From assembly GCA_947176055.1 (NCBI GenBank), contig CAMWPE010000034.1, forward strand, positions 1 through 14,042: DNA of 14,042 bases. The letters are read 5' to 3'. The position numbers and the translations under genes are program-made. The notes beneath the pieces were generated by a model that had not been told where the DNA came from, searched no databases, and saw only the letters and a program-made list of their open reading frames with translations. Of this stretch, positions 7,704 through 14,042 are shown in pieces (positions within the stretch are counted from its first letter, which is position 1; every line of letters starts with the position of its first letter). Source of the stretch: an uncultured Desulfovibrio sp. (lineage in GTDB: Bacteria; Desulfobacterota; Desulfovibrionia; Desulfovibrionales; Desulfovibrionaceae).

Positions 7704-8765
7704 TCAGGCCTTCGGCGCTCCTTCCAGGAGAATTTTGCCGCGGCTCCAGATCATGCCGATAAAAGTCGCGGTCCAGGCGACAATAGCCACCCAGACAAAC
7801 CAGTCGGAGACCTTCATCAGCGTGGGAAAGGCCAGCGCTTCGGAGAAGGTAGCCGTGCATGCCGTGTACATCCCCATGGGGAAGACCATGCCCCAGAAAG
7901 CCGCGGTATAGGCGAAAGTATAGCCTTTCAGGATATGTCGCCAGAAACCGAGCAGGAAGAGCATGGGAATCCACCAGGACGCGGTCGCCCAGGCCAGCAG
8001 GGTTGTGCCTTTTATATAAGGCATAAAGTGATCCAGGATTGCGCACTCGCCATTGTGCAAAATAAGCGTCGCGCCGGCGAGGGTGGTGATGGCGACGGCG
8101 CCGGCGTTAATCCAGTAGGTGGGATCCATCTCTTTGGGCAAGGTTTCCGCGAAACAGAATCGGAAGAAAATAGTCGTAATCACGAAAATATACAACATCA
8201 GCCCAAGGAGAAAGAGGGCGCAGAGGATATAGAAGGACCATTCCAGATCCCAGCCGACTTTTTTCGCTATGGTCGCGCCCAGGATAACTATGGACTGCGT
8301 CGATACCGTCGCGACCAGCCACGCGCCGTTTATGCCGTTGGCGAGAGGCGGTTTTGGATTTTTGGTAAAAACATAGTAGAATATGCCCCAGATCATGAAG
8401 ATCCAGCAACCGGTCCCAAGCCAGAACAGCCATTTGGCAAGTGTAAAATTTCCGGCGAGCGCGGCGAACTGGCTACCCAGGATATTGGTGCCGGCCACGA
8501 TGGTCAGAAATCCCGGACCGGAAAGATGATGCGCGAAATCCGAAAACATCCTGCGCGGATAGCGAATCAACTTGATGATATACATGGGCCAGAGAAAGAG
8601 AAACATTATTATATTTATGGCGAAAAGCAACCACGCTCCCCAAGAGCAACCAAGGAGATGCAGGGCGATGGACACGATGCCCGTGGACATGACCATCGCG
8701 AAATTGGCCGAAGCCAGATTTTCATTGAGAAAATCGAAATTTTTGCCAAGATTAGAGATTTTCAT
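7704..8765 (-). CDS. TehA/SLAC1-family transporter or anion channel (TDT family), fifth gene of the nar operon
   Basis: This 353-residue protein shows ten hydrophobic segments (about 18-38, 44-64, 84-104, 109-132, 146-168, 176-201, 217-237, 254-276, 284-305 and 320-341), the count expected of the TehA/SLAC1 fold. The ninth helix carries WGMVFPMGMY (291-300), with the aromatic-Pro-Gly pattern of this family. Members include bacterial TehA, yeast Mae1 malate carriers and plant SLAC1, a chloride- and nitrate-permeable channel; bacterial annotations of tellurite resistance or C4-dicarboxylate transport are often only inherited names. The ATG at 8763-8765 overlaps the last 14 bases of narI and has a strong AGGAG six bases upstream; a terminator follows its stop. 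It is therefore clearly co-expressed with NarGHJI. Nitrite export or nitrate uptake is my inference; the substrate is unknown. Confidence 0.85.
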   Translation of the reverse strand: MKISNLGKNFDFLNENLASANFAMVMSTGIVSIALHLLGCSWGAWLLFAINIIMFLFLWPMYIIKLIRYPRRMFSDFAHHLSGPGFLTIVAGTNILGSQFAALAGNFTLAKWLFWLGTGCWIFMIWGIFYYVFTKNPKPPLANGINGAWLVATVSTQSIVILGATIAKKVGWDLEWSFYILCALFLLGLMLYIFVITTIFFRFCFAETLPKEMDPTYWINAGAVAITTLAGATLILHNGECAILDHFMPYIKGTTLLAWATASWWIPMLFLLGFWRHILKGYTFAYTAAFWGMVFPMGMYTACTATFSEALAFPTLMKVSDWFVWVAIVAWTATFIGMIWSRGKILLEGAPKA

Positions 8766-9417
8766 ATCTTCTCCTGTAGGAAATCAGGGGACGGGCGAAC
8801 CAGGTAACGGGGATACTGAAGAAATGCACAAGCCGGCTGAACGGAATCATGGCGAAAATGGCGAAGCCGCATACAACATGAATCTTAATGGCTACGGGAA
8901 CGTACTCCATTATTTCCGGATTGGGCTGGCAAATTAATATTCCGCGAACCCACTCGCCTACGGGTATAAAAGCCGGCATTGTCCCGAAATAATCTTGCCA
9001 GCCGCCGGTGCACGCTTGCCACATGATGAAGACTATGACGACAATGTCCATGGGCACAGTGGAAGCCCAGACATTGGGATTGCTCATCCGGCGCCAGAGC
9101 AGGATGCCAAGCCCGATAAGGACGCAAGGCGCGAAAATCATGCCGGCCACCCCGGCCACCAGCATATGCGTCGAGACGCTGAAGCCTACCGCGTCAAGAA
9201 GACGGACAGGAAAAAGCAGGCCGACAACATGGCCGAAAAATACCAGGATGACGGTATAATGAAAAAGAAAGGATCCTGTGAGCAGGGATTTTTTGGCGAA
9301 CAGATTGCTCGATCTGGCATTCCATTCACCGGGCGTCCCCACATAGCGTATGGCCAGCCCAAGAGTCATAATCACCAGGCATATATAAGGATATACGCCG
9401 AAAAAAAACAGATTCAT
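8752..9417 (-). CDS. narI: Respiratory nitrate reductase, gamma subunit (di-haem cytochrome b)
   Basis: NarI anchors NarGH to the membrane, oxidises quinol near the outer face and moves electrons through two b-type haems to the iron-sulfur clusters of NarH. The 221 residues match the usual length (225 in E. coli). Five hydrophobic segments are visible. The four haem-ligand histidines align with the E. coli ones: H53 and H63 (FHYTVILVFFGH) and H180 and H198 (KIHVVCGF, FSRLVHFFSIPV). The segment QPNPEIMEYVPVAIKIH resembles the Bacillus NarI pattern more than the E. coli one. The lysine of the E. coli quinol site (K86) has no clear counterpart: residues 79-90 read FSVSTHMLVAGV. The start ATG follows GGGGAG by seven bases, with a hairpin just before it. 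The stop lies inside the next gene. Confidence 0.95.
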   Translation of the reverse strand: MNLFFFGVYPYICLVIMTLGLAIRYVGTPGEWNARSSNLFAKKSLLTGSFLFHYTVILVFFGHVVGLLFPVRLLDAVGFSVSTHMLVAGVAGMIFAPCVLIGLGILLWRRMSNPNVWASTVPMDIVVIVFIMWQACTGGWQDYFGTMPAFIPVGEWVRGILICQPNPEIMEYVPVAIKIHVVCGFAIFAMIPFSRLVHFFSIPVTWFARPLISYRRRYENL

Positions 9418-9428
9418 ATTATTCTCCC

Positions 9429-9471
9429 CTTTCGCCCGCGGCGAAAGTTAGACAATTCGCAAAAAAGCGAA
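9429..9471 (-). promoter_or_regulatory. narJ-narI intercistronic hairpins next to the narI ribosome binding site
   Basis: The 62-base gap between narJ and narI holds a perfect eight-base-pair stem, CTTTCGCC/GGCGAAAG with a three-base loop (9429-9447). On the minus strand its 3' arm runs into the AAAGGGGAG Shine-Dalgarno region of narI. A second small stem, TTCGC/GCGAA around six A (9456-9471), precedes it. Folding could hide part of the ribosome site or mark an mRNA processing point, tuning NarI against NarGHJ. It lacks a U-run in the right place for a terminator. Confidence 0.45.
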
Positions 9472-9479
9472 AAAGAGTA

Positions 9480-10127
9480 TTACCCGCCCTCGCGCCCGGC
9501 TATTTCTCCGGTCCTCCTGGCCAGCTCAACGGGAACCTCCTCCGGCGCCGGCCGCGCCATAGGCCGGATTGTGGGATCGGGTTTCGATCGCGGCGATAGA
9601 TGGCCGGGATATTTCCGGCGCAAAGGCGCGACGACCGCCTCCAGCAATTCGGCGTAAGGAGTCTTTAGCTCTTTCAGGCGGGTTGTCAGACCGTCTATCT
9701 CCGGACCAAATCCGTCCAGCATGGCTTCGACCGCCCAGTCCTCCGCCGCGGACATGAACTCCAGCATCCGCGGCAGATAGTCGGGCATCGCGCCGCTATT
9801 GACCGGCTCGTATCCCGCTGTCCGGTAAAGGCCATTCAGCGCGGCCATGGCTCTGCCCTGCCCCCTGTCGTTGCCGTAGCGATGCCATGCCATATGCAGG
9901 CTGGCCGCCGGATCATGATCGAAAATGGCTACGTAATCTTCCCTGGCCCGGAGGGGGTCCGTTTGGCTAATCCAGTCAATGAAGGAGAGGAGCGCGTCGC
10001 GTCCGGCGTCGCATTCGGCCTGGCGCAGGGCTCGACCCAGCCGCTCCGCCGTCGCCAGAAAATCATCGTCCGGATATTCCAGCAGATCCGCCGCCAGAGC
10101 CAGGTAAGACCGTTCCCTTTCGGTCAC
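9480..10127 (-). CDS. narJ: Nitrate reductase molybdenum cofactor assembly chaperone
   Basis: NarJ is a cytoplasmic chaperone that binds immature NarG, helps insert the molybdenum cofactor and iron-sulfur clusters, and guides docking to NarI; it is not part of the finished enzyme. The 215 residues are a little short of E. coli NarJ (236). The family core is present: YVAIFDHDPAASLHMAWHRY (65-84), RGQGRAMAALNGLY (88-101), and MPDYLPRMLEF (114-124). The tail after about residue 175 is proline- and arginine-rich, as is common for the variable C-terminus. The start is GTG at 10125-10127, overlapping the narH TGA as GTGA, with CGGAGG seven bases upstream, so translation is coupled to narH. Confidence 0.94.
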   Translation of the reverse strand: MTERERSYLALAADLLEYPDDDFLATAERLGRALRQAECDAGRDALLSFIDWISQTDPLRAREDYVAIFDHDPAASLHMAWHRYGNDRGQGRAMAALNGLYRTAGYEPVNSGAMPDYLPRMLEFMSAAEDWAVEAMLDGFGPEIDGLTTRLKELKTPYAELLEAVVAPLRRKYPGHLSPRSKPDPTIRPMARPAPEEVPVELARRTGEIAGREGG

Positions 10128-11635
10128 GAAAGGGCCTCCGGATATCCTATCTCCCCCTTTAGCTTGTCGACATTGTCCGCGAATTCGCGTCGCGACGACG
10201 GCACGACGAACCTCTCGTCAAAGCGGGCTATAGCCAGCATCCTGTACATGGCGCGCGCCGTTTCCGGCGACAGGCCGACGGTCTCCAGCGCGGCGATGTC
10301 CGCGTCGCTCGCGGGCGCCGAGGGACTGCCCCATAAATCCGCGGCGAAATCGTCCTGACCGGCGGATTTGGTTCCAGTTTCGTCAAGCGCGGCGTTTTCC
10401 GCGAATCTTTGCGAACGCATGAATGCCCGCATGGCCAATAACCGCGACAGCGCGGCGCGCACGGGCTTTTCGTCGCCCGCGGCCAGAAGATTGGCCAGAT
10501 ATTTGACGGGGATCCGCATATTGTCCAGCTGATCGCCGCTGGTTACGCCGCCTGAGACAAGCGGACTTAAGGGGGGAACATACCAGACCATGGGCAATGT
10601 GCGAAATTCCGGATGCAGGGGCAAAGCGACTTTCCATTCGCTTACGAGCTTGTATATGGGCGACTTCTTCGCGGCTTCGAGGAATTGATCCGGCACGCCG
10701 TCTTCGCTGGCTTTTGCCAGAACGTCGGGATCATGCGGATTCATGAAGACGGAGAGCTGGGAATCGTAAACATCCATGGCGCTGGGCGCGGACGCCGCTT
10801 CCTTCACCTTGTCCGCGTCGTAAAGCATCAGGCCGACGTATCTGATGCGGCCCGGACAAGTCTGGGCGCAGAGCGTAGGATGGCCGGCCTCGATGCGGGG
10901 GTAACAGAAAATACATTTTTCGGATCTGTGCGTCTTCCAGTTCAGATAAACCTTTTTATAAGGGCAGGCGGACATGCACATGCGCCAGCTCCGGCAACGG
11001 GTCTGATCAGCCAGAACAATGCCGTCCTCTTCCCTCTTGTACAGGGCGCCGGAGGGACAGGAGGCGACGCAGGCCGGATGCAGGCAATGCTCGCAGATCC
11101 GGGGGAGGTGGAACATGAAGACGGTCTTGAACTGGAGCCAGGCTTTAGCCTGCATTTCCCGGAAATTGACATCCTCCAGACCGGTTACGTTGGCTCCGGC
11201 GAGATCGTCTTCCCAGTTCGGTCCCCACTCCACCTTCATATGCTCGCCTGTGATGGCCGAGCGCGGACCTACGGCGGGTTGCCTCTTTTGGGCCGGAGCG
11301 TCCGTCAGGTATTTATAATTATAGTTCCATGGCTCGTAATAATCCTCGATGGAAGGCAAAATGGGATTGCCAAAGATCTTCAGGAAACGGTCGATCTTGC
11401 CGCCGCTTCTCAATTTCGGCTCTCCTTCCTCCAGTTTCCAGCCGCCGCGCCAGATCTTCTGATCTTCCCATCTTTTGGGATAACCGATGCCCGGTTTTGT
11501 CTCGACATTGTTGAACCAGATATATTCGGCGCCCGCCGGCGTGGTCCAGGCGTTTTTGCAGGGAATGGAGCAGGTATGGCAAGCTAGACATTTGTCCAGA
11601 TTCATCACCATCGCCATTTGCGCTTTAATCTTCAT
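10124..11635 (-). CDS. narH: Respiratory nitrate reductase, beta subunit (four-cluster iron-sulfur protein)
   Basis: NarH carries electrons from the NarI haems to NarG on the cytoplasmic face. All four cluster motifs are seen in the 503 residues: C16, C19, C22, C26; C181, C184, C189, C193; C214, W217, C220, C224; C241, C244, C256, C260. Trp217 in CRSWRMC sits where the NarH [3Fe-4S] cluster lacks a cysteine, as in E. coli. Long conserved stretches such as WFNNVETKPG and LPMVWYVPPLSP (347-358) leave no doubt of the family. Compared with E. coli from memory, there is an extra alanine- and aspartate-rich stretch near 408-446, and the usual glycine/cysteine-rich C-terminal GFTFG-type segment is missing after FVVPSSRRE. 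The start overlaps the narG stop by 11 bases and has AAAGGTGG upstream. Confidence 0.96.
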   Translation of the reverse strand: MKIKAQMAMVMNLDKCLACHTCSIPCKNAWTTPAGAEYIWFNNVETKPGIGYPKRWEDQKIWRGGWKLEEGEPKLRSGGKIDRFLKIFGNPILPSIEDYYEPWNYNYKYLTDAPAQKRQPAVGPRSAITGEHMKVEWGPNWEDDLAGANVTGLEDVNFREMQAKAWLQFKTVFMFHLPRICEHCLHPACVASCPSGALYKREEDGIVLADQTRCRSWRMCMSACPYKKVYLNWKTHRSEKCIFCYPRIEAGHPTLCAQTCPGRIRYVGLMLYDADKVKEAASAPSAMDVYDSQLSVFMNPHDPDVLAKASEDGVPDQFLEAAKKSPIYKLVSEWKVALPLHPEFRTLPMVWYVPPLSPLVSGGVTSGDQLDNMRIPVKYLANLLAAGDEKPVRAALSRLLAMRAFMRSQRFAENAALDETGTKSAGQDDFAADLWGSPSAPASDADIAALETVGLSPETARAMYRMLAIARFDERFVVPSSRREFADNVDKLKGEIGYPEALS

Positions 11636-14042
11636 CGAACACCACCTTTCCGGCCTTGCGAACCAGGATTATTTCATCGCGCTGGCAACCCGTAGGTCCG
11701 TAATAATTGAACGAGTAGCTTAACTGGCCGTAGCCGCCGAGCATCTGGGTAGGCTTGGCCAGAGCGCGGGTCAGACTGTTGTGTGTGCCGCCGCGATGCC
11801 CGGAAATGGACGACATGGGGATATTGATGCACCGCTCCTGGGCGTGATGAATAAAGGTCTTGCCCCGCGGCAGTCTGTGCGTCACCACGGCGCGCCCCAC
11901 AAACACGCCGTTGGCGTTATAACATTCCAGCCATTCGTTATCCTCGATGCCTACCGAAGCGGCGTCCTCGTCATTCAACCATACTTCGCCGCCGCCGCGG
12001 GAGAGCACGCGCATGGTGTGCACGTCCGAATAACTGGAGTGAATGGACCATTTGCTATGCACGGACAGGAAATTCAGGACCAACTCGTTCTGTCCGCGCG
12101 GAATCCCCTTGCCCGACACTTCGCCAATCTCCGCCAGAGCCAGCGGCGGCCGGTAAACAGGCAAAGCCTCGCCCAGACCCCGCATCCATTCGTGATCGAG
12201 ATAGAAATGCTGACGCCCGGAAAGGGTGCGGAAAGGTATCAGCCGCTCCACATTGGTCTGGAAAGCCGCGTATGTGCGGCCATGCGCCTCTATGCCGCTC
12301 CATTCCGGAGCTGTGAAACCCACGGCGGGTCGCGCCGTCACCGACTGGAAGGTGAGGTGGACGCCTTCGATGGGTTCGGACAGATCCTTTAGCTTCTGGC
12401 CTGTCTTCTCCTCGATCTCCTTCCACGATCTCACGCTGACCGGACCGTTGGATTCCGGCGAAAGGGTAAGCACGACCTCGCAGGCGTCCTTTCCGCAAGA
12501 AATACGCGGCATCCCTCGCGTAAGGCCGTCTTCTTCCACTGTGCCCAAGATATTCTTGAGAACCTCGTATTCCCTGGCGCAACTCCACTTCACGCCCTTG
12601 GTGCCCACGCCCCGCTCCTTCGTTACATTGGGACCCAGGGCGGAATACATCTTGTAAATGTTGGCGTAATCGCGCTCCAGCACATGGAGATTGAACATCG
12701 TCTTGCCCGGAACTGGCTCGACTTCGCCCTTCGTCCAGTCTTTTACTAATCCGTAAGGCTGGGCGATTTCGCCGGGTTGATCATGCTCGAGCGCCGTTGC
12801 CACCAGATCCTTGCGCTTGCCTAAATGCTTCGCGGCCAATTCGGAGAATCTGCGAGCGATCGCGTCAAAAGTATCCCAGTTGTCCTTCGCTTCCCACGGA
12901 GGATCGACCACTTGCGTGAAGGGATGAATAAACGGATGCAGATCCGTCGTGTTGAGATCATTATATTCGTACCAATGCGCGGAGGGCAGGACGATATCGG
13001 CGTAAACGCCGGTGGTGTTCATGCGGATATCGGCTATGATCATAAGATCCAGCTTGCCCTGTTCCATGGGCTCGCCGGGATCAAACTCTTTCACGTTCCG
13101 GTCCGAGCGCTCGGACAGGTATGAATGCGTAGTCCCCAGGAGGTAGCGGAGAAAATACTCGTGGCCTTTTACATTGGAGCCCAGGGGATTGGCCCGCCAG
13201 AACATCATCACCTTCGGCGTGTTCGGCGCGTCGTCGGGATGCTCGATGGCCATGCCAATTTGTTTTTCTTTCAGACCCTTTACGGCGTAATCGACAATCT
13301 CTTCGTCGGTCTTCGCGCCGGCTTTAATGGCGTCGTCGCAAATATCGAGGGGATTTTGCCTGAATTGGGGGTAATAGGGCATCCAGCCCAGGCGAGCCGC
13401 CACGACGTTGCAATCGGCTGGATGCGCGGGCAATATTCCTCGCGTAGGCTCCGGCGACATGGACTCGATATTGAGCAACTCGTGCCGCCAGGAATCCGTG
13501 GCCCAATAATAAAATGTGGTGCCTTGCGCGCGTCTGGCCGGTCCCATCCAGTCCGACCCGGTCGTAACCGTAGCCCAGCCGGCTTGCGGCCGGACTTTTT
13601 CCTGACCCACGTAATGCGCCCAGCCGCCGCCGGAAACGCCGTGGCAACCGCACAGACTGCCCAGGGATATGATAGCGCGGTAACAGTTGTCATTATTGTA
13701 CCAGTGGTTAATGCCCGCGCCCATGATGATCATGGAGCGGCCCCTGGTCTGTTCGGCGTTCTCCGCGAATTCCCTGGCCACGCGCTCCGCGTCCTCGCGG
13801 GCGATCTTCGTAATGGACTCCTGCCACGCCGGCGTGGGGTAAACGGGATCATTATAATTTTTGGCCGGTTCGCCGCCATGGCCCCGATCCAGGAAAAGGG
13901 AGCCGGCGAAGATATCGAAGACGGTCGTCACGGCCTTGCGCTCGCCGTTTATGTCCATATACCGGATGGGGACGGCGTTTTTGCGCGTTTTCGGAGCGGC
14001 GTTATAGGCGAATTCCGGAAACATGACCTCGACCCATTCGAC
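11625..14042 (-). CDS. narG: Respiratory nitrate reductase, alpha subunit (3' part; 5' end outside window)
   Basis: NarG reduces nitrate to nitrite at a bis-MGD molybdenum centre in the cytoplasm. About 805 C-terminal residues are visible; the frame stays open through base 14042, so the ATG at 14022-14024 is internal. Full-length NarG is near 1250 residues, so the N-terminal third, with the FS0 cluster and the molybdenum-ligand Asp, is outside. Clear NarG stretches are GRSMIIMGAGINHWY, SGGGWAHYVGQEK, LPSAHWYEYNDLN, DLHPFIHPF, PWEAKDNWD, IPFRTLSGRQHFYLDHEW and, in the C-terminal molybdopterin-binding domain, HAQERCINIP, HRGGTHNSLTR and MLGGYGQLSYSFNYYG. The high match to the E. coli enzyme argues for the cytoplasm-facing bacterial type rather than the exported archaeal type, though the N-terminus that would prove it is missing. 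No frameshift is seen. The C-terminus is short (ends VVFDED). Confidence 0.96.
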   Translation of the reverse strand, partial: VEWVEVMFPEFAYNAAPKTRKNAVPIRYMDINGERKAVTTVFDIFAGSLFLDRGHGGEPAKNYNDPVYPTPAWQESITKIAREDAERVAREFAENAEQTRGRSMIIMGAGINHWYNNDNCYRAIISLGSLCGCHGVSGGGWAHYVGQEKVRPQAGWATVTTGSDWMGPARRAQGTTFYYWATDSWRHELLNIESMSPEPTRGILPAHPADCNVVAARLGWMPYYPQFRQNPLDICDDAIKAGAKTDEEIVDYAVKGLKEKQIGMAIEHPDDAPNTPKVMMFWRANPLGSNVKGHEYFLRYLLGTTHSYLSERSDRNVKEFDPGEPMEQGKLDLMIIADIRMNTTGVYADIVLPSAHWYEYNDLNTTDLHPFIHPFTQVVDPPWEAKDNWDTFDAIARRFSELAAKHLGKRKDLVATALEHDQPGEIAQPYGLVKDWTKGEVEPVPGKTMFNLHVLERDYANIYKMYSALGPNVTKERGVGTKGVKWSCAREYEVLKNILGTVEEDGLTRGMPRISCGKDACEVVLTLSPESNGPVSVRSWKEIEEKTGQKLKDLSEPIEGVHLTFQSVTARPAVGFTAPEWSGIEAHGRTYAAFQTNVERLIPFRTLSGRQHFYLDHEWMRGLGEALPVYRPPLALAEIGEVSGKGIPRGQNELVLNFLSVHSKWSIHSSYSDVHTMRVLSRGGGEVWLNDEDAASVGIEDNEWLECYNANGVFVGRAVVTHRLPRGKTFIHHAQERCINIPMSSISGHRGGTHNSLTRALAKPTQMLGGYGQLSYSFNYYGPTGCQRDEIILVRKAGKVVFDED

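Noticed and set aside
7935..8807. A 290-codon plus-strand open frame opposite the TehA-family gene
   Set aside because: The composition is very hydrophilic with many Gly, Arg and Glu, the typical antisense image of a membrane protein gene; no ribosome site or family pattern supports it.
10613..11587. A 324-codon plus-strand open frame opposite narH
   Set aside because: It is entirely antisense to highly conserved NarH sequence, has no recognisable domain and is best explained as a shadow frame.
1..14042. CRISPR arrays, tRNA or rRNA genes, insertion sequences
   Set aside because: I saw no regularly spaced direct repeats, no cloverleaf or rRNA-like sequence and no transposase motifs in the window.

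Overview
The window carries nine protein-coding genes, two of them cut by the window edges, and all nine lie on the minus strand. It is therefore read from right to left. The DNA is GC-rich by eye, gene overlaps of a few bases are common, and Shine-Dalgarno sites are purine-rich (GGAG, AGGAG). This points to a bacterium with a respiratory, at least facultatively anaerobic life. The cytoplasm-facing NarGHJI and a NarI whose second half resembles the Bacillus type give no firm taxon, and I do not name one.

Right part (14042 to about 7646): a respiratory nitrate reductase operon in the order narG (3' two thirds only, cut by the window edge), narH, narJ, narI. A fifth gene for a ten-helix TehA/SLAC1-family transporter or anion channel follows, and its start overlaps the end of narI. 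A hairpin with a U-rich tail just after this gene ends the unit. NarG and NarH form the cytoplasmic molybdenum and iron-sulfur part, NarI the di-haem membrane anchor that oxidises quinol, and NarJ the assembly chaperone. The channel gene sits where a nitrate/nitrite transporter would be useful, and no NarK is visible.

Middle (7364-7703): about 340 bases without a convincing gene. They hold the operon terminator, several inverted repeats, AT-rich promoter-like sequence and a doubtful 64-codon reading frame. This is probably the control region for the next gene.

Left-middle (7363 to 2712): a soluble NAD-dependent D-2-hydroxyacid dehydrogenase with its own likely terminator, then a very large (1183-residue) FAD and iron-sulfur oxidoreductase. 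The latter has an FAD-binding half, two 4Fe-4S clusters and two CCG (heterodisulfide-reductase-like) domains. The pair suggests interconversion of D-2-hydroxyacids and 2-oxoacids, with electrons passing to a quinone or other carrier that could feed the nitrate reductase. That link is inference.

Left (2755 to 1): a multi-helix envelope protein of the DUF6056 type, translationally overlapped with the oxidoreductase gene; a small DUF805 membrane protein; and, at the edge, the first 27 codons of a gene whose N-terminus looks like a large MmeI-type class I SAM-dependent DNA methyltransferase. A restriction-modification or defence gene may therefore begin just outside the window.
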